From positions 1,736,001-1,800,000 of the forward strand of contig BQMF02000007.1 in the NCBI GenBank assembly GCA_027922465.2: DNA of 64,000 bases. Direction: 5' to 3'. Origin of the DNA: Turritopsis dohrnii (taxonomy: Eukaryota > Cnidaria > Hydrozoa > Anthoathecata > Oceaniidae). Made by a program: the position numbers and the translations under genes. Of this stretch, positions 24,314-33,670 are shown in pieces. The notes under the pieces were generated by a model. The model had not been told where the DNA came from, did not search any database, and saw only the letters and a program-made list of their open reading frames with translations. Position 1 is the first letter of the stretch, and every line of letters begins with the position of its first letter.

Positions 24314-25269
24314 TTTTAAGAAGTTGTAAAATTACTAGTTTTAATGCTTTAAAATTTTTCGGTGGTTATACAAAAAAGCTGATGACGCTTGATATCAAAA
24401 ATGTTTTCGCAAAGAATTTTAACTTTTTTTTGTCCAATTCACAAAAAATGAAAAAGATAGAAACTTGAGTTAATAGTTTATGACATATTCGCAAATATTT
24501 CCCGTAAACATTATTTGATTAAATTATCTAGCATTACCTAACATCCCTGAGTAGCTATTTTGTCTCACCGTAGGACATGAAAATTATTTAAAATTTTATA
24601 CCAAATTGATGTGAATGAATGTTATTTATAATATAATTTTTCTTGAATTATGATTTCAGCCATTCTTTTGTATAGGTTCCAAATATGGACTTATGGTTCA
24701 TTTTCGACATCATAATGGCGTGTGCGATTTCCCAGTTGATTTTTCTGCTTGTTTCTGTCAGCACTGTGTTAACACCTTATCATTCAATAATATACTTCAA
24801 CGATAATGAACTGTTATGTGTAGAGCTGAGTGTTGCACTATTTTTTTCACTTTTATAGCCGCAGTTCTGTATTGAACTTTGCCAAGTAAGATAAGAAGAG
24901 AGGCTAGTTTTCAGTGAAGTAGTGCGCCATTTTTTCAGTCAGTGCAGATGATGGGCAGTGGAAGATTTTTGTTTTCTGCTAGCTTTAACGCTAGAAATAA
25001 TAGAAATCGTTTCATTTCAGTGTTGTCCAAAAACGTTTTGTACTATGTATATTGAATGAATGTGTGAAAATAATAAAAAATGTTGTTGTATCAACGTCAC
25101 AGTTTTGTTTGCTGATAACATTGCTGATGATTGCTACTTAAATTCTTGGAACAGTAGAACATTGAAGCTGTGTGATTTCCGAGCAAAGTAAAAAACTGCC
25201 ATGCTGGAGACTTTTTTATTTTACATCCTGATAATGTGGCCCAACAACATAATGATGGCTGTATATATA

Positions 25270-26391
25270 TGTTACGGGGAATATGATAAATTGGGAATTA
25301 TGCATATTCCCCGATTGTTATGCATAATAACGAAAAATAGGTTTCTTTTTGGGCAAATTTGCATAATAACCGGTCATTTTCTATAATTCCAATTAAAGTT
25401 GGTATGTGTGACAAATATCATGAGGTTCGTTACTTTCACCGGTTATTTTACATAAGAACCATTCGTTTTTGGGGAATGTTATTTATCAACCTGTTATTCT
25501 TTTGTATCAGGTGAAAATATTCTAAGGGGTCATTATATTCTACTACAGAACTCAAGATGGAATGAAAAAGGAACCGAAAGATTACCAGCTTTTGAAACGG
25601 TACGATGTTGTTCAAGTTGGAAACGTCGAGAAGCTGATATATCCTGTAGCTGAGCGTAGCACGAAGTATGAAGTACAAAAACATCACAGCAGAATGTATA
25701 ATGATTGATCTGAACTTATGCATTCCATGTCTAAAAAAGTTGAAAATTCCGAAAAAGGTTTGTTTATCAAGCGAATGGTTTTCAGTGAGATGAATTCCCA
25801 AGCACAAGTTGATTTGATAGATATGCAGAGTCAGGTGTATGGAGAAAACAAATGGATCTTTGTATGTCAAGACTATCTAACAAAATTTGTGCAACTTCGA
25901 CCAGTTACGTCTAAACGCGCACCTGAAATGGCTTACCAATTACTGGATGTATTCAGTATATTCGGTGCTCCAAATATCCTACAGAATGATAATGGAAGAG
26001 AGTTTGTTAACTCGATAATCGAAGAACTTAAAGGGTTTAAAAACAGTGCACGGGAAATCAAGACATAACCAGAGTAGCTTAATAAACGACGTAAAACAAA
26101 GAAACAGTACGTCTCCTTTCCTTTCACTTCTATTTTAGCATAATTCCCAACCCAGTCCGAAGATTTTACATATTCCCCAAAACAACCAAGAAATTATGCA
26201 TACTAGCCGGTGAATTTGACAAATAGAACACTTTTTAATCACATTCTCCATTCTCTATGGGAATTATATAAAATAACCGGGAAATTTGATGAAAAAATCT
26301 GTAGTAATCAAATTACCCAATTTGGCCGGGAATTATGTAAAATAACTGGTTAATATGCATAATCCCCGAATTTATAACAATCCCCGTAACA
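25270..26391. mobile_element. Ginger-like DNA transposon, deletion derivative
   Basis: Terminal inverted repeats start TGTTACGGGGA (25270) and end TCCCCGTAACA (26391), flanked by a 4-bp duplication TATA (25266-25269 and 26392-26395). Subterminal stretches repeat words such as GGGAATTATG and CCGGTTATTTTACATAA in both orientations. The internal ORF is an integrase of the type found in Ginger elements; I recall 4-bp duplications and TG...CA ends for that superfamily. At 1.1 kb it is far shorter than an autonomous copy. Confidence 0.75.
25540..26068 (+). pseudogene. Ginger-type integrase fragment
   Basis: One frame reads YRTQDGMKKEPKDYQLLKRY, passes a TGA at about 25708, then continues through MVFSEMNSQAQVDLIDMQSQ, CQDYLTKFVQLRPVTSKRA, AYQLLDVFSIFGAP and LQNDNGREFVNS. 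These are retroviral-type integrase core motifs: first Asp in QVDLIDMQ, second Asp in NDNGREF. The glutamate-bearing segment is missing because the sequence diverges after EELKGF. The nearest families that I recall are Ginger transposases and the host KRBA2-type genes derived from them. Internal stop plus truncation: inactive. Confidence 0.75.
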
Positions 26392-26859
26392 TATACATCC
26401 ATATGATGAAGAGGAAACCCTTCTTATGCGGAGAAGAACCAGTTATGTTAATTCAAAGACTACATAGCAAAATCTGCAAGTAAAGACTTGATATCGTATT
26501 ATATGAAAAGATGTTCAGAAAACCAATTGCGTATAATTTTTTAATATACACATGATTGAGATGCCTAATAACTTGAAAGAATCTGGTCGAGTCGAGATCG
26601 TTTAATCTAACAACTAAAACATAATTTGTAATGGATGAATTCCATGATCACATAATACTGTTTTGGTACTCTATAGATGTATTTCGTCTCGCAAAATTAT
26701 CATACTGTCAATTTTCCTTGCGAACAACAAACACAATCAAAAGACATTCCAAAACAAGATGCCCTTACGGGCAGAAAGATTTCTGCAAAATCTGTTGAAG
26801 CATGAAAAATGAAAAATGTTATGACATTTATGAAATTCGACAAAAAAATGTCGATCTAA

Positions 26860-26922
26860 GTGGGTTCGAACACCGACCTTTCGGTTAACAGCCGAGTAAC
26901 TAGCCAACTGCGCCATAGAACT
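26860..26922 (-). repeat. tRNA-Asn-like sequence (tRNA-derived repeat), copy 1
   Basis: On the minus strand: A-box-like TGGCGCAGTTGGCTAG, anticodon region CTGTTAACCG (GTT, Asn) and B-box GGTGTTCGAACCC. The 3' strand of the acceptor stem is absent, so this is not a functional tRNA but a tRNA-derived repeat head. Confidence 0.65.
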
Positions 26923-26934
26923 ACATGTATCTGT

Positions 26935-27035
26935 AATGTAAAAACCGCTAGGTTTAGACAGTAACAAAAAAACGGAGGAGAGAAACCAAAGCCGGTTGTA
27001 ATGTATTTCTTGCTTTTGCAAAAATCCAAAATCGA
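26935..27035. repeat. Interspersed repeat next to tRNA-like heads, copy 1
   Basis: The block 'ccgctaggtttagacagta ... aaaccaaagccggttgtaa ... atttcttgcttttgc' recurs at 28034-28105. Its ends are partly complementary (ccgctaggttt versus aaaccaaagccgg). It abuts the tRNA-Asn-like copy 1 and may be the body of the same composite repeat. Confidence 0.55.
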
Positions 27036-27085
27036 AATATTTTATGACATATTTAAAAATTCGAAAAAGACTTCAGAACATCTAC

Positions 27086-27151
27086 ATGGGGTCGAACCAC
27101 CGACCCCTCGGTTAACAGTTGACTATACTAACCAACTGTGCCACGGAAGCC
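27086..27151 (-). repeat. tRNA-Asn-like sequence (tRNA-derived repeat), copy 2
   Basis: The minus strand gives TGGCACAGTTGGTTAG, CTGTTAACCG and GGTGGTTCGACCCC, with intact A and B boxes and a GTT anticodon. The 5' GGCTTCCG has no pairing partner after the T arm, so an acceptor stem cannot form. Confidence 0.65.
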
Positions 27152-27199
27152 ATGAACGTCAGTATAGATATAAACAAGAGCCAGATGGCGCAAAACGGT

Positions 27200-28033
27200 A
27201 ACAGCAAAAAGTACTTGCCACAAGAATACTTTCTAAATTTTACTTAAAGTTCTTAAAACTTCTGTAAACGTTATTTCTTGAAATATCTTACTGGTGGAAA
27301 ACAGGCATAAACGATAATAATGTTTAAAATTACTAACTCGTGTAAATAGGGTCTAATTGTAGCACACCAGCAATTTAATTTATTAGACAAAAGAATTATA
27401 CATGCATGAGCTGTTTATAACGTACGTTTTTTTTATAAGAGCTTATGTAGAAAAAAAAACTCGTTTCTTCGAAAAACACATGTATGTCTGAATTATAATT
27501 TCTTGAAACCGAAAATGAATTCGAACAGATAACTTCCCTTTTTTTTAACTCGATTTTTGAAAACCTGAAGTTCAAAGACAGAACAGATAGCTAACAAACG
27601 TAGAAAGTAATAAGAAAGTCTGATCTGTGCTTTACTGACACGAAAAACATATCTATTTTCAAGTGCCAAAGTACATTGAATCAGTACCATAAGTAACTAA
27701 AAGTCCCAGTTTTATGTAGACCTATTTGATTAATATCTATTCCTTCATCAATTAAGTGATAAAATATCAAAGAAAACGTACTTTCTACCTTAATTAGCTC
27801 TTTTGACTCTTCTGTTTACAAAACGTTGAGAACTTCTTTTTAGTCAGAAAAGAATGATCACAGTCCAAGATAATTATAAGTTTCTTCTATATATTTTCTG
27901 TTTTCACCTTAAAATATGTATATCTTCCTTAAAATCCATTTAATAGTGATCAAAGAAACTTTTGTAAATCTTTCGCTGACATGCAATGCACGGTGCTTTG
28001 GTTTCATGTAAATGCACGCACGAAATTTCAAAA
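27200..28033. other. Intergenic, nothing recognised
   Basis: A+T-rich; the ORFs in it show no family motif. Confidence 0.5.
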
Positions 28034-28105
28034 ACCCGCTAGGTTTGGACAGTATGAAAAAGAAAAACCAAAGCCGGTTGTAAGGTATTTCTTGCTTTCG
28101 CAGAA
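28034..28105. repeat. Interspersed repeat, copy 2
   Basis: Second copy of the 26935-27035 block (cccgctaggtttggacagt ... accaaagccggttgtaagg), without a tRNA-like head beside it. Confidence 0.55.
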
Positions 28106-28142
28106 ATCCAATAACTGTTTGGAGCGCCATCAAGGAAAGTGA

Positions 28143-28175
28143 CCTTTCCGACAGTTCGAAGAATAGTCGGAAAGG
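28143..28175. other. Perfect 10-bp hairpin
   Basis: CCTTTCCGAC (28143-28152) and GTCGGAAAGG (28166-28175) form a perfect stem around a 13-base loop, about 70 bp upstream of a TATA-like box. Confidence 0.6.
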
Positions 28176-28247
28176 AAGTTTCTTTTGGGTTACGGCAATA
28201 AGAATGGGAGAGCATCGCGCATGCGCATAATTGCAGCAATGGAGTGC

Positions 28248-28306
28248 TATAAAAGAGAAAACACACGCTTTATTTCTTCTCTACTGTACAAAAACGTAAA
28301 CGTGAG
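28248..28306 (+). promoter_or_regulatory. Candidate TATA promoter and leader exon
   Basis: TATAAAAG at 28248-28255 is followed about 30 bp downstream by a pyrimidine-rich start-like region (tttatttcttctctactgt) and, at 28306/28307, by a donor-like GAG/GTAACT. This is the arrangement of an RNA polymerase II promoter with a short leader exon. Nothing else proves transcription. Confidence 0.35.
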
Positions 28307-28440
28307 GTAACTTCATTTGTCTATTTCATGTCACCACAAGTACAAGAGTACAAGAAAAACAGCCTAAATAAAACAAACATTCGAAATACATAACGATAAC
28401 GACGATAAAGACCAAAGAAGATGATCTTTAAACTGCGACT

Positions 28441-28869
28441 ATGGACGGACAAAACTTCCATGATACGACGAAACGAATACTCATAATGACGACACACAAC
28501 ATAAAGTCGCTGTATAGCTTCGGCGGTTCTTATACTTCGAGAACATACGGCGCTGCACTGGTTCGAAGGGTATGTTTCTCCCCAAGCGGGAGTTTTTTTC
28601 GCATCCAGCGTACCGTTTTACCGAGAACGATAATGAAACCAAGCACAGCGCAGAGAGCAGATGTCGTCACACGGGCATTTTCGCTAAAAAACAGTTTATT
28701 CGTGATGGGAAAAACACGAACACTTCACGATGTACGTCCTGTCTCGAGCAAATACAACTACCCTCCATTAATATATGTCTTGTTTTCACTTATCAGGGAG
28801 GGTGGCTTTTATAGGAAAAGACAAGATAAGATAATTTCGGGGGAATGTCTAGACTTCGTATTGGGGTAA
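28441..28869 (+). CDS. Unrecognised GC-richer ORF downstream of the TATA box
   Basis: A 142-codon ORF (MDGQNFHDTTKRILIMTTHN...) lies in a patch that is GC-richer than its surroundings. A second frame is open over 28519-28814 with LPKREFFSHPAYRF and a Cys pattern (SRCTSCLEQ). Neither matches a family I know, and which frame is coding, if any, is open. A donor-like GAAGG/GTATGT at 28570 would cut the first ORF. It could be a gene fragment, a mobile-element LTR or leader, or non-coding RNA. Confidence 0.25.
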   Translation: MDGQNFHDTTKRILIMTTHNIKSLYSFGGSYTSRTYGAALVRRVCFSPSGSFFRIQRTVLPRTIMKPSTAQRADVVTRAFSLKNSLFVMGKTRTLHDVRPVSSKYNYPPLIYVLFSLIREGGFYRKRQDKIISGECLDFVLG

Positions 28870-28945
28870 CACATACTTTCGATGGGGTTAAACGATAACT
28901 CTGAAAGTAAAGTGGGGTTACTCAAAAATCTGAATTCGGGGAATG

Positions 28946-29260
28946 TCAAACTTTGTAACTTTGTATTCCCAATTCATGTTTTTCCATGACCACTTCATAC
29001 CCAATAAACTGTTGATATTTTTGTAATGAGATGTTTGCTTTGGAGATTTTATAATGAACATAATCTTCGTTTGGCGAGGCACATTTTGGCTGTTTGTATC
29101 GATCAGATTCCTCTTTTAATTCAACCAACTTTTGCCTTTTATAAAAATTCTTCTCAATGTTATTGTGAACATATGGCACTTTTCCAACTTCGAGTTCACT
29201 ATTCTCACTGTTCCCTGTTAGCAAATACTAATTTCTTACCTTGTTTGACAAACAAGGCCA
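28946..29260 (-). pseudogene. Minus-strand coding remnant interrupted by mobile elements
   Basis: The ORF 28946-29224 reads TGNSENSELEVGKVPYVHNN and onwards to QKYQQFIGYEVVMEKHELGI. Just upstream, KEIIILALFVKQ is followed by GTAAGA. The latter frame is continuous with RPHLGRSFSKE at 29982-30021 if the element at 29267-29981 is removed with one TA. Upstream it is cut again by the LINE tail at about 30022. The family was not identified; it may be a transposase or a host gene. Confidence 0.35.
29239..29257. other. Perfect palindrome
   Basis: CCTTGTTTG-A-CAAACAAGG, nine-base arms with a single central base, ten bases outside the terminal repeat of the 29267 element. Confidence 0.6.
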
Positions 29261-29266
29261 ATATGA

Positions 29267-29981
29267 TACCTTATCGGGGAAAAAAAAGTCGGGGGTAAGT
29301 GACTAATTTTTTGGGCTAGTGACTAAAATTTTCCCCGACCAAATTTTCCCCCGACTTTTCAACACCCGTCCAAAAATTTCACCCGATTTTTCATTTCCCC
29401 GTCCAAAAATTTTCCCCGGTTTTTTTACTCCCGCCCAAAACATTTCCCCGATTTTTTAGTCCCCGACCGAAACTTTTCCCCGATTTTTGATAATCTCAAG
29501 TACAGTCTATCTATCGATTTTCGACTGGAATTATGACGGTCAAGCAAAGGAAGGGGAATCGAATGAAGTTGAATCAGTCAATGAGGACGATACAGATTTT
29601 TCTGTTACGATTAAGGGAAACAACATTGATGTCAGTGATAATAAAATGGATGTCAGTGAAGATATAATTGATGTTTGTGAAAGCAATATGGATGCCAGTG
29701 ATGAAAATAATGACGATCAAACCTCAAAAACTGTTATTGTATTAGATTGAACTCTTAATTAGTTATTTTGTAATATAATTTTTAGTTCAAATTGAAAGTG
29801 TCGACAAAAATTGTGTTCCATTTTCTACTTGTATTGCAAATTTTGGTCAGGGAAAAGCGACTAATTTCGAAATTTTGGTCGGGGAAAAGTGACTAAAATT
29901 TCTCGAGGTGACTAAATTTTTCCCCGACCAAAATTTTCCCCGACTAAAATAAATCCCGACTTTTTTTTCCCCGATAAGGTA
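29267..29981. mobile_element. TA-flanked element with long inverted repeats and dense iterons
   Basis: Inverted repeats CCTTATCGGGGAAAAAAAAG (from 29269) and the complement ending at 29979 are flanked by TA (29267-29268, 29980-29981). Inside each end the words TCGGGGAAAA(T/G)TTT and GTGACTAAA recur many times in both orientations (29285-29480, 29845-29975). The interior (29487-29750) encodes an acidic protein tail. It is about 0.7 kb and non-autonomous. The superfamily is unresolved: the TA target suggests Tc1/mariner-type, but the ends are not familiar. Confidence 0.72.
29487..29750 (+). pseudogene. Acidic repeat-bearing ORF inside the iteron element
   Basis: 87 codons. Residues from about 45 to 75 repeat a short unit (NNIDVSDNKMDVSEDIIDVC, then NMDASD) and the ORF ends QTSKTVIVLD. 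It looks like the C-terminal tail of an otherwise deleted element protein. No catalytic domain is present. Confidence 0.4.
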
Positions 29982-30021
29982 ATTTCCTTGCTGAATGATC
30001 TTCCAAGATGAGGACGTTTTC

Positions 30022-32450
30022 CTTTTATTTATTTATTTATTTATTTATTTCGCCAATATTTATACAAACTTTAATATACAATCGTATATAATGGCTGGAG
30101 CAAGCAGAAGGCTGGAGTGCCTTATCATCAAGCCCCATGTAAATATAACTATTTCACTTAATATATGCTAATAATACTTACTAACTTATAATATATAATG
30201 ATATATACAAAACATGAAAACAAAATACCTATCTGACCAGAAATATTTACAAGCAAAAGGAAAGCATATTACAGACCAGTACTCAAACACTCGTTATAAG
30301 ATAAAAACAAACAACAACAACAAAAAAAACCCCAAAAACAACAACAACTACAACAACAAAAAAAGAAAACAATACAGAATGAAAATGTAAATCAAGCGAG
30401 AAATATTAAGAAGACTAGGAGGAAATATAATATGACACAGCCTAAAAACACTGAGAAAAATCAATGTCCCTATTAAGTAACTTCATTTTGATAGATCTTG
30501 TGAAACAGTAAATAGAGTTGGCATCCTTTTCTGCATTTTGTAAAATATTATTCCATAGGGTAGGACCACGATGGAGGATAGAGAAGGTAGTTATTTTAAG
30601 ACGCTTTTGAGGAATTTTAAAATTATTTCTTGAATGTCTGGTATTGTATTTATTTTCAATAGTGGAGAATAGGTCGCGGAACATCGTTGGGGTTAGCTCA
30701 AGTTTACTTTTAAACATGAAGATTAATACTTGGTATATGTTTAATTTGTAGATACTAAGAATCCCAAGTTTCTTTAATAAAGGTTCGGAGGGTGTGTATC
30801 GATTTACACCGAAGATAATCCTGCAAGCATGTTTTTGTTTACAGTAAAGTTTCTTAAGCTTAGTTTGGTTAGTACTTGCCCAGACTATGTTGCAATAGGT
30901 TAGGTAACTATGTATAAATGAAAAATAAAGTAGTTTTAAAGATTGCAAGTTGACATATTGTTTTGCTATACGAAGTATTCCAAGGTTTTTAGATATCTTA
31001 TCTTGAATAACATTTATATGATTCTTCCATGTCAAGTTTTCATCAAGAAGAACTCCGAGAAATTTTACGAATTTTTCTCTTTTTATCTCATTATTGTTAA
31101 TTAAGAGTTTCGGTAATTTTAATGGCAAGTCATCCACATTCGAAGGCTTACAAAACAAAATATATTTAGTTTTATTGACATTTAGAGACAGTTTATTACT
31201 TCTGAACCATTCTTCAATATATCTAAGCTCTTTGTTGACAATATTAAACAGTGATTTTATGTTTTTGTGTGAAAAAAATAGGTTGGTGTCGTCAGCGAAA
31301 AGGATGAAGTTTAAAATACTAGATGCTCTGTAGAGATCATTAACATATATTAAAAAGAGTAATGGACCAAGAATAGATCCTTGTGGTACACCACATGTTA
31401 TAAGTTTAAGAGATGTTGTTTTTGCTCCATACGAAACACATTGTTTTCGATCAGTGAGGTAGTCTTTAAACCATAAGAAATTATTATTGCGTACACCATA
31501 ATGTTTCAGTTTTGTTAGGAGAATTTTATGATCTACTGTATCAAATGCCTTTGAAAGGTCTATGAAGACTCCTAGTGTGTAAAGATTATTATTAAAAGCA
31601 TCACCGAGATCATTCACTAGGGTTAATATTGCATGGTCGGTGGAATGCCCTTGCTGAAACCCGAATTGCTTCTGGTACAGCATACTGTTATTAACAAGAT
31701 ATTTATACAGTCTATTGTACATGATACGCTCCAGGATTTTTGAAAAACAAGGAAGTATGGATATCGGTCTATAGTTCGAGATATTAGACTCTTCTCCTGC
31801 TTTGAAGGTTGGAACGACTTTTGCAATCTTCATACTATTTGGGAATTTTCCTGTATTGAGAGAAAGTCTGAAGATATGTAACAGAGGAATTTTGATTATA
31901 TCAAAGGTGTGTTGAACAACATTTACGCTGATCTCATCAATTCCTGGACTTTTATTGGATTTAAGACTTTCGAAAGCGTTAAGTAGTTCAGTTTCTGTCA
32001 AGTTGGACTCTTGCATGATGTTATTGAAGTCTTCGAGGAAGAACATCGGTGACTTATTGCAGGCAGGAATTTTTTCAGCTAAATCAGCTCCTACTCTTGC
32101 ATAGTAATTATTAAAAGCATTTGCAATTTCCTTTTTATCATACACAAGTTTCTTTTGAATTTCAATGAATTTCGGTAAGCTACTTTTCAAAGTTTTTGAT
32201 TTCCCCAAAATTTCCTTGATAACGTCCCACGTTTTCTTGGTGCTGGTACTATTTTTGATCAATTTTGAGTAGTATTCTTTTTTAGAATGTTGTTTGATTT
32301 TATCAAATAGTTTTTTGTAAGCTTTATATTTAGTTTCATTTCTGTATGTTCTTTTCTTTAGAAATATATCGTATAGTTTTTGTTTTCTTTTCGATGATTT
32401 AAGGAGACCAGGTGTCATCCATGGACTGATTCCTTCACGATAAAGGCTTT
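30022..32450 (-). mobile_element. 5'-truncated LINE (non-LTR retrotransposon)
   Basis: The element runs on the minus strand. Its 3' end is an (AAAT)n tail, seen as TTTATTTATTT at 30023-30050, preceded by an A-rich 3' region (30051-30441). The ORF begins without an endonuclease domain and a stop lies in frame just before 32,450, so the copy is 5' truncated, as is common for LINEs. It resembles the Jockey/CR1/L2 side of the LINE tree by motif wording. Confidence 0.85.
30442..32418 (-). CDS. LINE reverse transcriptase, 658 aa
   Basis: An uninterrupted ORF. The N-terminal 120 residues are the basic pre-RT linker (KRKQKLYDIFLKK...). The RT domain spans about residues 150-420: SNKSPGIDEIS, FNISNYRPISILP-type fingers, LGVFIDLSKAFDTVDHKILL (first Asp), GVPQGSILGPLLFLIYVNDL, and the catalytic FADDTNLFFS. 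A C-terminal thumb and tail follow to the stop at 30442. An AP-endonuclease domain, expected upstream in this clade, is absent from the copy. It provides reverse transcription for target-primed insertion in intact relatives; here an upstream truncation makes autonomous movement unlikely, though the open frame suggests a young insertion. Confidence 0.9.
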   Translation of the reverse strand: MTPGLLKSSKRKQKLYDIFLKKRTYRNETKYKAYKKLFDKIKQHSKKEYYSKLIKNSTSTKKTWDVIKEILGKSKTLKSSLPKFIEIQKKLVYDKKEIANAFNNYYARVGADLAEKIPACNKSPMFFLEDFNNIMQESNLTETELLNAFESLKSNKSPGIDEISVNVVQHTFDIIKIPLLHIFRLSLNTGKFPNSMKIAKVVPTFKAGEESNISNYRPISILPCFSKILERIMYNRLYKYLVNNSMLYQKQFGFQQGHSTDHAILTLVNDLGDAFNNNLYTLGVFIDLSKAFDTVDHKILLTKLKHYGVRNNNFLWFKDYLTDRKQCVSYGAKTTSLKLITCGVPQGSILGPLLFLIYVNDLYRASSILNFILFADDTNLFFSHKNIKSLFNIVNKELRYIEEWFRSNKLSLNVNKTKYILFCKPSNVDDLPLKLPKLLINNNEIKREKFVKFLGVLLDENLTWKNHINVIQDKISKNLGILRIAKQYVNLQSLKLLYFSFIHSYLTYCNIVWASTNQTKLKKLYCKQKHACRIIFGVNRYTPSEPLLKKLGILSIYKLNIYQVLIFMFKSKLELTPTMFRDLFSTIENKYNTRHSRNNFKIPQKRLKITTFSILHRGPTLWNNILQNAEKDANSIYCFTRSIKMKLLNRDIDFSQCF

Positions 32451-33285
32451 ATTGGACTTTGAATATAGACGAGTTTCCAATGTTAATTACACTTTTATAC
32501 CTTGTACATACTAAAAATCAAATACAATGTACGAAAATAGATAGGAAGTGCTAATGTGTATTGAAACTTTCTAATGTCGATTGTCTTTAAGGGGACTCCA
32601 GAGAACCAAATAAAGTGACAATATTTTGAAGTGTACAGTGTGTCCACCAGAAAGTGGGCACCTAACTTTCAATAAGCATATCTTTTGTTTTTCGTGCTTG
32701 TTTTTTTCAATTTTAATATTTACAGAAAGAAAATTTTTTGGTCTTTCTAAATATATGACCTTTTTTTATAGAAAAACCAATTTTTCGGGAAATATAATCG
32801 ATTTTGCCATGAAACCATGACATTAAATCAATAATGATCAATTAACGCTTGCTTGAATAGGTGTTAACGACTCGAGTAACATGGGAAATCATGAAAAGCT
32901 AAAATATTGTAATAAAACTGTGTTTTCACAAGGAAAACTTTACGTTTTTACAAGCTTGAAACATGAAATTTTCATTTCTAAAACTCTTTTACAAAGATTT
33001 AAAAACTTTGAATCGTGTTTTTTGATGGTGGACTTCACCCAGAAACTGTTGTCTAAAAGCCTGACTTAATTTTCTTCTTATGATTGAATGAATTTCATAA
33101 AAAGTTTGTTTTCTCGCTTATAAAGATTTTGGCAATGCATTGGGAATATGAAATTATTAAATCATAATAAAAAAATTAGGTTAGTTTACACAATGAAAAA
33201 AAGTTTGTGCCTTTTTAAAAAATTTCGTGACAAAATTAGCACAACACCACTAACAGCGGTTGCTTCAACGAAACAAAAGGTTAAT
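32451..33285. other. Intergenic, nothing recognised
   Basis: A+T-rich sequence between the truncated LINE and an endonuclease fragment. I looked here for the rest of an endonuclease domain linking the two and did not see it. Confidence 0.5.
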
Positions 33286-33289
33286 CTGT

Positions 33290-33418
33290 CTGTCATTTCT
33301 TAACCACACTTCCGTGATGCAAATAATATTGAAAGAGAAATTATTTTCTTCTACTAACTCGTGCAGTCCTTCAATATTACTTTTCATACCACGAATGTTA
33401 ACATGGAGAAGATCCTGA
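33290..33418 (-). pseudogene. LINE endonuclease N-terminal fragment
   Basis: The minus strand reads LLHVNIRGMKSNIEGLHELV then NIICITEVWLRND. This is the start of an AP-type endonuclease (N in the first strand, catalytic E in ITEVWL). Only about 43 codons remain. It may belong to the LINE at 30022-32450 or to a separate insertion. Confidence 0.65.
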
Positions 33419-33509
33419 TATCCTGATATTTCTTTGAGTAGAGCAGATAATTCCCTTTAAATCTATTCAAATATCTATTGTTTAATAATACAATTGGAAT
33501 CTGTCTGTA

Positions 33510-33670
33510 TATGCATCTACCGGTTTCAAACCAGCTAATCTTTTCGGTCAAAACCTTGTTAAATTTGTTTGGGAGGGTGAGGTTTTGGCCAAGTGATGTC
33601 TCGTTCTTCCAAACGCTTTTAACAGAGTTTTCACTGAGAAGTTTGATGGTTTGAAACCGGTAGATGCATA
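33510..33670. mobile_element. Foldback MITE with 22-24-bp perfect inverted repeats
   Basis: TGCATCTACCGGTTTCAAAC... at 33512 pairs perfectly with the complement ending at 33668, and TA flanks both ends (33510-33511, 33669-33670). Inside, the arms continue with imperfect pairing (GTCAAAACCTTGTTAAA versus TTTAACAGAGTTTTCAC), so most of the 161 bp can fold back. Confidence 0.6.

Larger units (their letters stand above)
24846..26760 (+). repeat. Long non-coding repeat family, copy A (split by Ginger element)
   Basis: The segment 24846-25269 (starting cttttatagccgcagttctg) matches 38171-38640, and 26392-26760 (gttaattcaaagactacat ...) matches 37030-37340 and 38938-39245. The two halves are separated by the element at 25270-26391. 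No coding frame is conserved between copies. Confidence 0.7.

Noticed and set aside
26860..27151. Functional tRNA-Asn genes
   Set aside because: Neither copy can form an acceptor stem, and the D and anticodon arms carry mismatches. They are tRNA-derived repeats.
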